Assembly (NCBI RefSeq): GCF_037975245.1
Contig: NC_092568.1
Span: 4,599,001-4,663,000, forward strand
Length of the DNA stretch: 64,000 nt
Reading direction: 5' to 3'
Origin: Apostichopus japonicus
Lineage: Eukaryota; Echinodermata; Holothuroidea; Aspidochirotida; Stichopodidae
Shown: in pieces, positions 11,378-22,000 of the stretch
How the letters are laid out: the number at the start of each line of letters is the position of its first letter
Position numbering within the stretch: position 1 is the first letter of the stretch
The notes under the pieces: model-generated
Databases searched by the model: none
What the model was told of the DNA's origin: nothing
What the model saw: only the letters and a program-made list of their open reading frames with translations
Position numbers and translations under genes: made by a program

Positions 11378-13239
11378 GCAACTAACTGCAACCCCTTGAT
11401 GTCCGGGTGGGAGAGTGTTCCCTGTCTCTGGGACAGTAGGTGGGGCTTGTCTGGTAGGCTCGCTGGGACGTCCATGAGGAGTTGGGGAATCTCTGCGAAC
11501 CAGGGTCTGCGAGGCCAGAACGGGGCTATTAGAATAAACCTGCCCTTGGAGTTCCGGATCTTTCTGAGAACCTGCCCGACCATGCAAAGCGGTGGGAAGA
11601 CGTAGGCCTCTAAGTGGTCCCATGGGAGGGACATCGCATCCGTGTGGTAGGCCTGGGGGTGGAACCGTCTGGAACAGAAGGTCTGGAGCTTGCTGTTTGT
11701 GTATGTTGCGAACAGGTCTATCATCGGCTTTCCGAAGATCGCGAAGATTCTGTTGCAAGTTTCTTGTTCCAGCGTCCATTCGTTGGGGTCTAAATGCCCC
11801 CTGGACAAGGCGTCTGCCATCACGTTGAGCTTGCCCGCAATGTGGGAAGCTCGTAGGATCGTGCCCGAATCCTCGGCTGCTGTTATCACCTCCCATGCTA
11901 GCCGGCAGAGCTTCTCTGAGTGGGTGCCCCCCTGCCGGTTGATGTAAGCCACCACTGTGGTGTTGTCCGTGAAGACCGTGGTTATTGTACCCTGTATGTG
12001 CTCGTTGAAGGTTTCCAGAGCTCTCTTGACTGCGATCATCTCCAGGATATTGATGTGGAATGATCTTTCTGTTGGGGACCACGTTCCCCAGGCTGTGCGG
12101 TTGCTCCAATGAGCCCCCCATCCGGTGAGTGAAGCGTCTGTCGTTACAGATGTCATTGGTAGCTCTATTGTGAAAGGTACCCCTTGACTCCAATTGTCTG
12201 GGTCGAGCCACCATCGGAGGTGTTGAGTGGTTTCCTCCGACCTGTGGATTGGTGTTGTCATGTCCGGATCTGTGGGGTCTGCGGACTTCAGGAGGTGAAG
12301 CTGTAGGGGTCGCATGTGTAACCTGCACAGTCGGACTACATCGACCAGACTGGCCATGAGTCCCAGGGCTCGGAGCCACATCATTTTGGGTGACTCTTGG
12401 TGTGACAAGATCTGTTGCGTGGTCGTCCTGACCGCAGTGATCCTTTCTTCCGAGGGTCGGGCTACCCCGGCGGAGAAGTCTAGTATCGCTCCAAGGAACT
12501 GGGTCGTCTGAGTTGGAGATAGTCGAGACTTCTTCTCGTTCACGATCCAGCCCAGCTCTCGGAGGGTATGGAGCGTTTTGTGTACGTTGTCGGCGGCCTC
12601 TGACTGAGAGCTCCCTACCACCAACCAGTCGTCGAGGTACACGTACAGGGTGACCCCTCTCCTTCTGAGGTAGGAGACTACCGCTCCCGCTATTCTCGTG
12701 AAGACTCTGGGGGCCGTGGACAGGCCGAACGGGAGCGCCCTGAACTGGTAATCCTGTTCTGCATACCGGAACGTTAGAAACCGTCGGTGATCCTTGTGCA
12801 CTAGGATGTGTAGGTAAGCGTCCCGTAAGTCTACGGTCGCCGCCCACATGCCCTTTCTGAGTAGGGGTAATATTATATTTAGGGTTTCCATACGGAAGTG
12901 TTTTGGCCTGATAAATTTTGTGTTGAGGGGTTTTAGATTTAGGATGGGACGCCAGGTGTCGTCCCGTTTTTTGGTCAGAAAGAAAGAGGACCGGAAGAGT
13001 GGTCCCGTCCCTCCCGGTACCTCCACAATTGCCTGCTTGGCCAGCAGGGCCAGAATTTCCCCTTCTAGAATTAGGCGTTTGACGGGGTCTGTGGGTGTGG
13101 GTGTCTGTCTTCCTCCGCCCCCGAAGGGTGGGCTGGAGGAGAATTCTATTCGGTATCCGTGTTCGACTGTGTCCAACACCCACTTGTCCCCGCCAATGAA
13201 TTCCCATTGCTGGGTAAAGTTTGTCAGTCTCCCCCCCAC
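11209..13239 (-). CDS. DIRS reverse transcriptase / RNase H (ORF2)
   Basis: 676 residues, uninterrupted. RT blocks are visible: RPILNLKPLN (~97), DLRDAYLHI (~137), FGLSTAPRVF (~171) and the catalytic YLDD box (201-204). RNase H follows: Asp in TTDAS (~368), Glu in INILE (~400), Asp in FTDNTTVVAYINRQGG (~425) and MADALSR (~475-481). After RNase H comes the conserved DIRS segment beginning PMIDLFAT (~505), with YVFPPL and APFWPRRPWF; in some DIRS elements this region is followed by a methyltransferase-like domain, which I cannot confirm here. Met1 (MGGRLTNF) lies 31 bp past the end of ORF1. The enzyme copies the element RNA. The frame appears intact. Confidence 0.95.
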   Translation of the reverse strand: MGGRLTNFTQQWEFIGGDKWVLDTVEHGYRIEFSSSPPFGGGGRQTPTPTDPVKRLILEGEILALLAKQAIVEVPGGTGPLFRSSFFLTKKRDDTWRPILNLKPLNTKFIRPKHFRMETLNIILPLLRKGMWAATVDLRDAYLHILVHKDHRRFLTFRYAEQDYQFRALPFGLSTAPRVFTRIAGAVVSYLRRRGVTLYVYLDDWLVVGSSQSEAADNVHKTLHTLRELGWIVNEKKSRLSPTQTTQFLGAILDFSAGVARPSEERITAVRTTTQQILSHQESPKMMWLRALGLMASLVDVVRLCRLHMRPLQLHLLKSADPTDPDMTTPIHRSEETTQHLRWWLDPDNWSQGVPFTIELPMTSVTTDASLTGWGAHWSNRTAWGTWSPTERSFHINILEMIAVKRALETFNEHIQGTITTVFTDNTTVVAYINRQGGTHSEKLCRLAWEVITAAEDSGTILRASHIAGKLNVMADALSRGHLDPNEWTLEQETCNRIFAIFGKPMIDLFATYTNSKLQTFCSRRFHPQAYHTDAMSLPWDHLEAYVFPPLCMVGQVLRKIRNSKGRFILIAPFWPRRPWFAEIPQLLMDVPASLPDKPHLLSQRQGTLSHPDIKGLQLVAWKLSGLPYDREVFQRQLPRWQPTLEGERPQRLTIPACGSSNSGAGLDRYCLLRSL

Positions 13240-13270
13240 CTGCGGAATGGCCGCGGTGAGGTGGGCACCC

Positions 13271-15418
13271 CTAGGGCTGGGAGGCGAACGACGGTCGCGT
13301 GGAGGAGCGGTCGTTGTCCCGTCTGGGAGGCGCTGTGCCTCTGCCTCCTCTCGGTGTCCAGGAGCGGGTCGGGCGGTATGCCGTTCCCCTGCTTCTTCCT
13401 CTGAGAGCTCCTCTGCTCAGTGGTCTGGCGGGTGCTGCTCTCGCTCCCCTGGTTGGCTTGTTCTCCCTCGGTCGGAAGGGTCTCGGTCTTTGTGTAGCCG
13501 AGGGTCTAAACTCCGATTTAGCCAGGGTCTCTCTCCGGGCTACCTCTTCCTGTAGTTTTTTCTGGAAGTTGCCTCCGAAGAGGTCCTCACCGAGCACTGG
13601 CAGAGCTAGCATTCTGTTCCTTGCCTCGGTTGATGGCCAGCGGATGGCGGAGACGACGTTCTCCCTGCGGGCTTTTACGGAACGTGTAGCGACTCTTGCA
13701 AACTGGTCGTATGCGAGCCTTACGAGGGGTCCTAGCAGTAGGAGGAGCTGGCCCGCTTCATCCCTGGACACCTGGCTGTCGTCCTCAGGGAGTTGCTGGT
13801 GGTGCCGCATAAGGACCTCGGCTGACAGCATTAGGACTGAGGCGAACTTCATGCCTGAGCGGGCCGCTGTGTCCACCTCAACTAGAAGTTCTTCCAGCTT
13901 TCTCTGGTCAGGAGTCTTAAAGGTTTGGGAAGATGAGGCCCCATGCTCGGCCTTCAGCCTTTCTTTGGCCTCCTGGGGGATGGTTGGGCATTTGAATAGC
14001 GCCCTCCAGGCCTCGTCTGGTACCCTGACTGCCCTGTCTGCCCTGGCTGGGAAGGCAGTCCACCTGTTCTTATCGGCTATGGCCTCGAATCTATCATAAC
14101 ATGTTGCATCAACGGGCATGGTGGTCTTTGGCTTCGATGACATCTCGCCGGTTGCCGTGAGTTTGGACACCCGGCCTGCCTTCTGTGGCTGGGTCTCAGG
14201 TTCCTCGAACCCCAGGTGCCGTCTGAAGATGTCGGCCGCCCGTGCCATTAACTCTTGGGGGAGCGCTCCTCCTGTTATGGGAGCCTCCTCTGGTTCGTAG
14301 CTTCGACTAAGGCTATCTTCCATAGGATCGTAGTCGAGGGGTTCTGTGGGATCCATAAGATCCCCCTCGTCCTCCAAGCCGGATAGATTTACCGACGCTC
14401 TGCAGTCCAGGGCGTCTGGATCCGAGACCGGATGTGGGGCCGTAGTAGGGCCGGAGCCTGTGGAGCCTGGTGCCTTGTCGGTCACCGTGGTTACTCTCTG
14501 CTCTATCAGGGGGCGTAGTAGGCCGGTAAGTTGAGCCAGCCATGCTGGCTCCTCCTCCTGTCGCCGTCTCGGGGACCGGCGCCTCCTCTTCGCTCTCCTG
14601 TAGCCGTCGTCAGACGACTCTGAAGACTCGTCGGAGGTCGGGGAGTGTCTTCTCCTCTCCTTCCGTCTCGGGGATCTTGAGTGCGTTCCGGATCTATCTC
14701 TTCTAGGTCTGCGGGAGGTCTCTCTCCCCCTGCTTTCCCGGGTCGGGGTCTCAGTAGGGACCCGTCTTTCCGGCTCCCTCTCCGGCTCCCTGCTATGGGA
14801 CCGGCTCCGTCTCACTGACCCTTCGATCGCACTCTCTTTCGGACCCGAGCTCTCTGTGGCCGGCGGCCCGCGCTCCGTGGGTCTATCTTGCTGCGGTCCA
14901 CACTGAGGCGTAACCTCTAGCCCGGCCGAGCAGTGCCTCTTCTTGAGAGGTCTTTTCTTGGCAGGAGCCTTCCCTTTGCTCCTGCCCTTCCCTTTGGTCG
15001 TAACTACGCCGGACGTCGCCGGGGCCGTTAGGGGTACTCTCTCTTTCTCTTTCTCTTTCTCTTTCTCTCTCTCCTCTCTCTCTCCTTCGGCCCTCTCCTG
15101 GCCACTCTCCTCCACCTCTCTCTCTACCTCACCCTCTTCCTCTCTCTCTCCCGTCCCTCCTATATCCTCTGCCCCGATGTCGTTCGGGATCAAGTCTAGC
15201 TTGCCCTGCAGCTTGGTTCGCAGACTCTTGAGCCACTGATCAATCTCCTGCCACTGGGTCGGCGAGAATTTTATACAGACCAGGCAGGGGTCCCGTCTGG
15301 TGCAGGATCTGCACTTGGGGCATAGGTCGTGCTCGTCCCAGGCTCTGCCTGGCCGAAACATCGAGCAGCTGACACACTTCAGCTGGTTACGAGACATGCT
15401 GTAAAACTCTCGAGTCAA
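13271..15418 (-). CDS. DIRS Gag-like protein (ORF1)
   Basis: 715 residues; presumed nucleic-acid-binding structural protein of the element, assigned mainly by position. The N-terminus has a Cys-rich cluster (C15, C18, C33, C36, C39, C45, C48: CVSC...CPKCRSC...CLVC) that looks like a zinc finger. Residues ~90-130 are an E/R/K low-complexity stretch encoded by the CT-rich run near 15040-15140. Residues ~200-300 are Arg/Ser/Glu-rich, resembling an RS domain. A more globular portion follows (~380-620), then an Arg/Pro-rich tail. Met8 (MSRNQLKC) could be the real start. It ends 31 bp before the RT start. Confidence 0.85.
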   Translation of the reverse strand: MTREFYSMSRNQLKCVSCSMFRPGRAWDEHDLCPKCRSCTRRDPCLVCIKFSPTQWQEIDQWLKSLRTKLQGKLDLIPNDIGAEDIGGTGEREEEGEVEREVEESGQERAEGEREEREKEKEKEKERVPLTAPATSGVVTTKGKGRSKGKAPAKKRPLKKRHCSAGLEVTPQCGPQQDRPTERGPPATESSGPKESAIEGSVRRSRSHSREPEREPERRVPTETPTRESRGRETSRRPRRDRSGTHSRSPRRKERRRHSPTSDESSESSDDGYRRAKRRRRSPRRRQEEEPAWLAQLTGLLRPLIEQRVTTVTDKAPGSTGSGPTTAPHPVSDPDALDCRASVNLSGLEDEGDLMDPTEPLDYDPMEDSLSRSYEPEEAPITGGALPQELMARAADIFRRHLGFEEPETQPQKAGRVSKLTATGEMSSKPKTTMPVDATCYDRFEAIADKNRWTAFPARADRAVRVPDEAWRALFKCPTIPQEAKERLKAEHGASSSQTFKTPDQRKLEELLVEVDTAARSGMKFASVLMLSAEVLMRHHQQLPEDDSQVSRDEAGQLLLLLGPLVRLAYDQFARVATRSVKARRENVVSAIRWPSTEARNRMLALPVLGEDLFGGNFQKKLQEEVARRETLAKSEFRPSATQRPRPFRPRENKPTRGARAAPARPLSRGALRGRSRGTAYRPTRSWTPRGGRGTAPPRRDNDRSSTRPSFASQP

Positions 15419-15988
15419 GGAGGTATAATTCTTAGAGCTTAAAAATGAAAGCCAATGAAGCTAACAAGAGAACGGGAGATAATCTGGGGGAGGAACATGC
15501 TAACAGAGAATAGGTGGAACGTAGCGTAACCTAGCAACGGTAAATACAAACGCTACGAAGTGGCCTAACAACAATCAAAACAAGCTGAAAAGAACGTGAG
15601 AGAGCAATATATATAGAAGAGGAAAATAATAACGAGTAAACATGCTATGAACATGAAAATACACGAAAAACAACATGCTACGAACATGAAAGAACATGAA
15701 AACAACACGCCTATAGCGTGGGGGAGGAAAATGGCGGGAACCTAAGCAGTTCGCGGAACTGCTACCCCCGCACAAAAAACGCCCGAAGGCGGAAACGCAC
15801 TGAGAAAACAGTCCCCAAAACCCTCCCTTTCAACAAAAAGGATACTTATCGGTCTGGAAAAGACTGCAAAACTCCACCGAATCCGAATGAAAGGAAATTC
15901 CAACGATCGTATAAAGAAATCCAAGACAAAATTCAAGGGAAACTTCCACAAGAATTTTTGCGTGTAGACACTTTAATGGTAGGATGAA

Positions 15989-16120
15989 AAAGGAGGAGTG
16001 ACCGGGGGGGGCCCGGTCATAGAGGGCGCACAGTGTTATTATTTTACCAAGACTTTATAGGCACAGTAGAATGAAGTGCTAAGGTTGTGAGGAGACAGGT
16101 AAGCGAGGAGCGAAGTAAAT
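15989..16120. repeat. DIRS right inverted terminal repeat and end
   Basis: The complement of the left repeat from AAAGGAGGAGTGACCGG to GGAGACAGGTAAGC, then the private end GAGGAGCGAAGTAAAT. It lies just upstream of ORF1 and should hold the promoter; no clear TATA box is visible. Confidence 0.88.
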
Positions 16121-16199
16121 CAAAGAAATATTTTGCCAAAAATGCCTTCCAGACTGCCAGAAACAGCACTTCCCATGCATTGTCAGTTGCAGCTAAACC

Positions 16200-18010
16200 C
16201 TCTGTATTTTGACATCATCTCATGTTTTAAATATTTAGACATCCATAAAATAAAAGTTTAATAAGCTTTTATATTTACTTTTGGTTACAATTGTTACATC
16301 AATAACCAGACATATAAGGCACACTAGGGCAGGATGGGGGTACATAGCATACTGCCTAGGGAAAAAGCCATATGGGAAGTTAAGGTATAAATCATTTGTA
16401 CAGAGTATTATTATTATTTACACTAGTGAGTATGTTTAAAAGCCCTAAGGTTTTTATTACTTTCGCTTTGAACACTTTATGGGATCCAGGGACCCCCTGC
16501 AGGCCCTGGAAGCTATATGGATTAGCTGCCCCTTAAGGCTTAAAATGGTCTAATTTCATCCAATCAGCTGAAGTTTCACTGATGGACCATGTTAATTACA
16601 TGGTCATTAATGGTCTTTCAATACAACACATTTGTTTCAAGTTTACCCTTCTTACCATGCTCACATACACATTATTTGCAAAGGTTACATCAGTTACACT
16701 TTTCTGAAGAATTAAACTGGCCAAATTGACCAAATTTACAATCCAAATACACTTTATTTAACCTTAATAAAGCTTCCTGTTAGAAAAACCTAGTTGTTAC
16801 AAGATTTGACCATGGGTGGAAATGTTGGGGCTCCAAGGAAGAATGAATAAAAATAATAAATAAATTAAAAACATAGAGGGGTGTGAGGGTTCTCACCCCC
16901 ACACCTAGATTCAGCAATGGTACACGGGTAAATATCATCACTTTTATAGGTACTGGGTGTGTACTGAATAATTAAAGGCATATTTTGCATTTAGTTTGTT
17001 TTATTTTTTATTTCTACTGGCTTTCACTGTTTTACACTACCCTACAGGCAGTGATCGAAATAACAAAATAAATAAATTTAGGAGGTCCCATGAGCCTGAT
17101 GCCCCTAAAACATACAAGGGGCCCTAGAGATGGACAGTGACTAGCCCAATCCAAAAGGTGACAATAATAAACTTAAACCCTTTTAAATCACGCCCAATCC
17201 GTAAAATGTTACCCCAAAATTTGTGCAACTCAACCAGCTGGATGTATTGTTACAAATAAGTGTAAATGCTGAAGGCAGTTTCAACTATCTCGAAAGATTG
17301 AGCAGAAAACTTCTGAAAGTATATCATAAAAAAATAAATAAATTTGAATGTTGTACAAAATGCAACTGTTTCATGGAAACAAGGCTCTAGTTCATCCATT
17401 CATAAATACTAGAACACCAGAGCTGTTGTTTTTTAGTGGAAAGGAGAACAGACTTTTTGTCATTCATGAACACAAGAAACAGGTGTTTGCGTAGGATACA
17501 ATGGGTCTTTATTGAGTGTTGTATTGTGAATGAAATTACAGTCTCCATATTTGCATTGACATTGGAAAATTAAGTATTTTATTTCAAAGAAACAAAGGGG
17601 GTGGGGGGGCGGGACAGAGAATCATAGTTTAGATTCAAATCAATTTTTGAATAAAATGTGTGGTCTCCTCTCCTCCTCTCCTCCTCTCCTTCTTTCTTTT
17701 TTGCACCTCTCCAAGTTCTTTCTCTGACCCTTAAGAGGGGTTATGTTGTTATTCAAAGTCAAAAGGGAACAGTCTCAAAACATGAATTCACGTTACCCTA
17801 AAGTGATGTTACGATACCAGAAAATTACAGATGTGTAATATTTATAAGAGTCCTTCACTCTCCTCAAATGCCAGTCAAATTTGATCAGTTCAGCAATTGT
17901 ATCGTGTAAGGAATTGCTCACACATGGTAATTTGAAATATGATCTAAACATATTCCTAAACCCATTGGTGTAACCAGCAGCAGGCTTCCAATGACTCCTA
18001 CTTGAAGGTG
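16200..18010. other. Non-coding AT-rich stretch
   Basis: No frame or repeat is recognised with confidence. It contains a CT-rich microsatellite at about 17664-17705 and G-runs at 17597-17613. Confidence 0.5.
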
Positions 18011-18828
18011 CATGAGCTGATTACAGTCCATGAGACCGTCCGAAGGTCCGCGAGACCGAAAATAAAAAGGTCCGCGAGACCGAAGTTAATTAGGGGTCAA
18101 CTTTTAACCTCCAGCCCGTAACATTTGACACAATTTCCTCATAATAAATTTTAAAATAATTTAACTTCCGAACTTTTTGTACATTTTGTAGCACAAACAC
18201 ACAAAAATGCTTCTGGTTTTCGGTAATGTGACAGGTATTTTTTTCAAGAAATACCCGTAGCATCAACCTATGGTGACGCTTCCATTTTTCGGGCAAGGTT
18301 TTGGAAATTTTGGGCAAAGAACGTCATGCCCCCCCTTCCTAAAGTGAAATTCTTCCATAGGCTTATGAGTCCCCCTCCTACCCACCCACCCCCACCATGT
18401 CTCAAGACCCTGTATACACCACTACTCTCCCCGGGACGCCGATCAACATTTTTCGCATGTTGAGAATATTAATCAGACACGGGTTTGCTCGTCCCCCCTA
18501 AAATGTTGATGATATCGCCGCCAATGTTAACAACTATCAACAATAGGCTGTTGGCAATGAACGTCGAGTTGGTAACTTGGTACAACCGAGCTGGACTCTA
18601 ACAACTCCCTGGAACAACTGCCATAGACAATCATACACAAATCAAGCATAGTGTTGTATTACGTATTGGCCAATGACGTTTGTAGCTTTTAAATATTCAT
18701 ATTATGGGCGAGGTTTATTTGGATCCCAACGAAAAAATATCTTCGAGAAAAACAAAACAGTTGAAAGTTTTAAATTTTTCGACTTTAATGCCACCATTTG
18801 AAGTAAGATTTGAATAGATAAGCTAGTT

Positions 18829-19161
18829 ATGTATGTCGTTATCATTGTGGATTCATTGAGGTTGAGAGAAAAAAAAGACGCAAAATGCTGCTTTAAAGTC
18901 CAGACATTGGACAATAAACAAGAGTCATCCTACTGGAGAAATTATAAAGAGAACTATGTTTGTCTTTCTGATATAATATGTAAAAGAACATGTAAAAGAA
19001 TTCAAACAGGAAAAAAATCTGCTGATAATATGATATCATATGATAATGATGAAACTGGAAAAACATTGCACCAGATCGCATCTAAGGACCTTCAATTGTT
19101 CCCAAAAATCTCAACAGAGACCCTCCCCCCCATATCAATCTCAAAATGTGCCCCGCTTTAA
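18829..19161 (+). other. 110-codon open frame inside FB-c, function unknown
   Basis: An ATG-initiated frame within the unique part of the foldback element. The product is Lys/Asp/Cys-containing with no motif I recognise. It may be chance, or a captured fragment; no splice sites or partner frames are evident. Confidence 0.2.
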
Positions 19162-19195
19162 ATTTCTGGCTACGACGATGTCGTGGGGCCTAGTA

Positions 19196-19588
19196 GGGCC
19201 GTGTGGTCAAGTGGTTAAGGCAGTGGACTTGTGATCTAAGGATTACAGGTTCGAGCCCTGGCCAGATCATTGCTTTGTGTCCTTGGTCAAGGCGCTTTAT
19301 CTCCATTGCCTCTCTTCACCCAGGTGTATAAATGGGGACCTGCGAGGTAACTTGTAAATATAGTTGCGTGCGCCGGTTTGTGGCTGCACCCTATGGGAAG
19401 TTCCCGGGGGGACACGTGGTTGTGGTGCACTGTGGTGCCCCAGGAGAGATTGATTGAATTGTGCACACTTTGGTGTGTGGGTGTGACAAGTTACCAATGA
19501 CCAGGGGTTAATAATTTTCAGCGCACTGAGACTTAAGTGTGTATTTGCGCTTTATAAGAACTGTGTATTATTATTATTATTATTAGTA
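19196..19588 (+). mobile_element. tRNA-derived SINE
   Basis: A tRNA-like head with an A box TGGTCAAGTGG (19204-19214) and B box GGTTCGAGCCC (19248-19258) forms the RNA polymerase III promoter. Then comes a body with TGTCCTTGGTCAAGGCGCTT and AAATGGGGACCTG, blocks common to invertebrate SINEs. The tail 'gcgctttataagaactg' plus (TAT)n resembles a LINE-derived 3' end; the same kind of tail is seen at 33210-33285. It is nested in FB-c. Confidence 0.85.
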
Positions 19589-19759
19589 ATAGTTTCGGTC
19601 TCGCGGACCTTCGGTCTCGCGGACCTTTTTTTAATTTCGGTCTCGCGGACCTTTTTTTAATTTCGGTCTCGCGGACCTTTCTTTAATTTCGGTCTCGCGG
19701 ACCTTTTTTTAATTTCGGTCTCGCGGACCTTCGGTCTCGGGGAATTCCCCCCATGAGCT

Positions 19760-22000
19760 GCAGGCACAAGTTTTAAAATTATCAAGATTAGAAAACAATG
19801 GCCAACTCCCATATCCATACCTTAATTGCTCTGTTACTAAGATTAAAAAAAAATGTTAAAACTTGAGGCAGTTTTCAATGAAGGAGGAGGCAATAATATA
19901 TGATGTGGATGGAAACTGCATAGAAAGATATTTTTTTTCACAAGTACCGTATCCAGTTTTGGTAACACTTGTTATCGCTCTTCCATATAGGCTACATGAC
20001 TGTATGTATGGCATCTAAAATGGTATCCTTTATTTATGTTCATTTAAGCCCCCAGTTCAAGCCTCTACACATCCATGTTGACCATATTTATACCTTTGAC
20101 AAATTATTTTTTACCTTATAAAAAGGCATTTAAAGAAGAGGGACTGAGTTTCTGTCCTGTTTTATTGAGACTTTGGATCCTAATTGTACCCCACTTTTTC
20201 ACATAGGTTCACTTGAAAAGCCTGCAACATCGGAACACAGATTTAAAATGCATTTTAATCTTATTTATGTTAAAGCCAGTTTACGGTTGAAGTTAATGCA
20301 TAATCGGAGTTAACTGATGTCTTTCATGGAACCATTTAGGATCAAGGATTCACTTCAAAACACAACAACTTGAGACCTAACATGTGTTAGGTATACTGAG
20401 CTCTACCATGTCAGATCTAAGGAAGTGGTAGAGCATCTATGAATGGGTGACCAATCTCAGCAATGCAATTCATAGGTGTCAAGGGGGAGTGGGGTGGTCA
20501 CCCACAAAACAATATAATCGTGTTGAAACCATCATTTTACCCCCCCCCATGAAAAAGTATCAATAGACCCCCCAAAAAAAAGTTGCAGTTGAAATCAACT
20601 CAAATATGTCACCCTATCTCTTATCAGGAGTTGAGAAAATGCCATAATTATTCCAAAATAGTTAGGAAAATTTGACCCAAATATAGTGAATTTATTGTCA
20701 GAATTAATAAAGTCCACCAGAAATTGGGAATTTGTTGACAATAAACATACTTTAAACTGTATGCCAAACATTTTCCAGTAGGTTCTCCAGCCAGACCAAA
20801 TATTTCCAGCCGACCAAATATTTGGAGATGGGGGGCATTTGGGGGTCGAGTCTGATGAGCATTCCCATCACTTAACATGTCTGGCAGCAGCCATTCATGA
20901 TGCCTGGGACTATGCCAAACCAAAGTTTCCATTGTTTGAGAATGGGGCATATTGCAAAACCACCCTAAAGATCTTCACCTCCTTGGTCATTTCAGTAAAT
21001 GAAAAGAAAGTTAGATTTTATACTTGTTTCACCCTATATTTTTCTCTAATTCTTGTACTTAATTATAAGGTGTATTTTTATTGGGACTTTGTTAGACTTT
21101 CGTCGTCATAAGACCCTCACCGGACATTAATAACTGTTGAGTCGATCGTGTTGATCTAGTATTTAAGTGTTTATATCAATCAAAAACTGGATTGGTTTGT
21201 TAATATCAATGGCGTCATTAACAAATTAATCTCTAAATGAGGAAATTGAATTCTTTCCATGTAGATACCAAATTTTTAATGAACTTGTTTTGTAAGGGGG
21301 TGGCATTATTGCCTAATTTGCAGGGGAGGCAATCCTACAATTACTGGAAAGGAGTGTATTAATTAATGTATTTATAGGAGGGCGGGATGAGTTATTGGTG
21401 AGGTGCAGGAGGAGGTGAACTATGTTTACCAATGCCTTGTATGTAGCAAGCTGCAAGAGTCCCCCCTGCATGTCCAGCTTATGAGACAAGCAATCCCGCC
21501 CAGTAGTAGGCTCATACAGCCTCCTTCTGTTACTAAAACCCCCACTATCCTTTATCTTTCATTCCTCAGCCTATTAAAACTCATAATATTAAAATTAAAC
21601 GTTAGGTTTTCTTTCTTACCTTTTCTGTACAGCCTGCTAGGCAGGGTCAAGGGAAATGTAACATTTGGGTTGAAATGTACAGAACTTGGTCAAATGTGGT
21701 ATGGCTAAGATAGTTAAGATAGTTAATGAATTATATTTTACCACTGTGCTTGCATAACAAAAATATAATAATAATATACTAATTTAATAAAAAGTTATAG
21801 ACATATATAATACATGCCAATTTCACTTGTGTTGTGCCCCACATTATTGAATTATAGGGATATTTTTAAAACCAGATTTTCCTAGTACACAATCTATATA
21901 CAATATCTGTCATGGTCATTATTATGCGTACCACAGGAATAATTCCCCTTCAATGTTTATAACTTGACAATTAGCAGTAATTGCTAATTACCTGATTTGA
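19760..22000. other. Stretch without recognised genes
   Basis: Only short frames without recognisable motifs (for example 20839-21111). C- and A-runs at 20540-20582. No terminal repeats were paired. Confidence 0.45.

Larger units (their letters stand above)
9577..16120 (-). mobile_element. Complete DIRS-like tyrosine-recombinase retrotransposon
   Basis: A 6.5-kb element with inverted rather than direct terminal repeats, three long minus-strand frames (Gag-like, RT/RNase H, tyrosine recombinase) and an internal complementary region at 10216-10313. That layout is the hallmark of DIRS elements, which replicate through a circular intermediate and integrate by a tyrosine recombinase, without a conventional target duplication. 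AAAT is present at both junctions and no longer duplication is seen. The element is visibly more GC-rich than its surroundings. All three frames are open, so it may be recent and possibly functional. Confidence 0.93.
9526..16200 (+). mobile_element. Old hAT-like MITE interrupted by the DIRS element
   Basis: The left remnant 9526-9576 ('gtactaactaag', 'catcggttgg') and right remnant 16121-16200 ('caaagaaat', 'cagcacttcccatgcattg') read through as one copy of the core at 59415-59525 once the DIRS element is removed. The hAT element at 7319-9517 lies just upstream, so this old copy probably received both insertions. Its own termini were not identified. Confidence 0.6.
18019..19751. mobile_element. 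Foldback element FB-c
   Basis: The left arm has TCCGCGAGACCG units at 18047 and 18071 plus a degenerate one at 18027. The right arm has seven reverse units (CGGTCTCGCGGA) at 19596, 19612, 19638, 19664, 19690, 19716 and 19732 (imperfect), with spacings 16-26-26-26-26-16. CATGAGCT(G) flanks both ends (18011 and 19752). The left tip is GATTACAGTCC, matching the FB-a and FB-b tips; the right end is an altered GGGGGGAATTCCCC on the complementary strand. A SINE lies inside the right part. Confidence 0.75.

Noticed and set aside
11378..13207. N-terminal ~610 residues of the 966-codon recombinase frame
   Set aside because: Low-complexity, Pro/Arg/Gly/His-rich shadow of the overlapping RT frame; the RT frame carries the real motifs.
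12848..14099. Plus-strand frames across the DIRS element (12848-13555, 13299-14099, 14943-15239)
   Set aside because: Antisense shadows in GC-rich coding sequence; no motifs.
19196..19270. A functional tRNA gene
   Set aside because: The A and B boxes are good, but the sequence continues into a SINE body and tail, and the acceptor and anticodon stems are poor.
20839..21111. Possible gene fragment
   Set aside because: No recognisable domain, splice context or partner exons.
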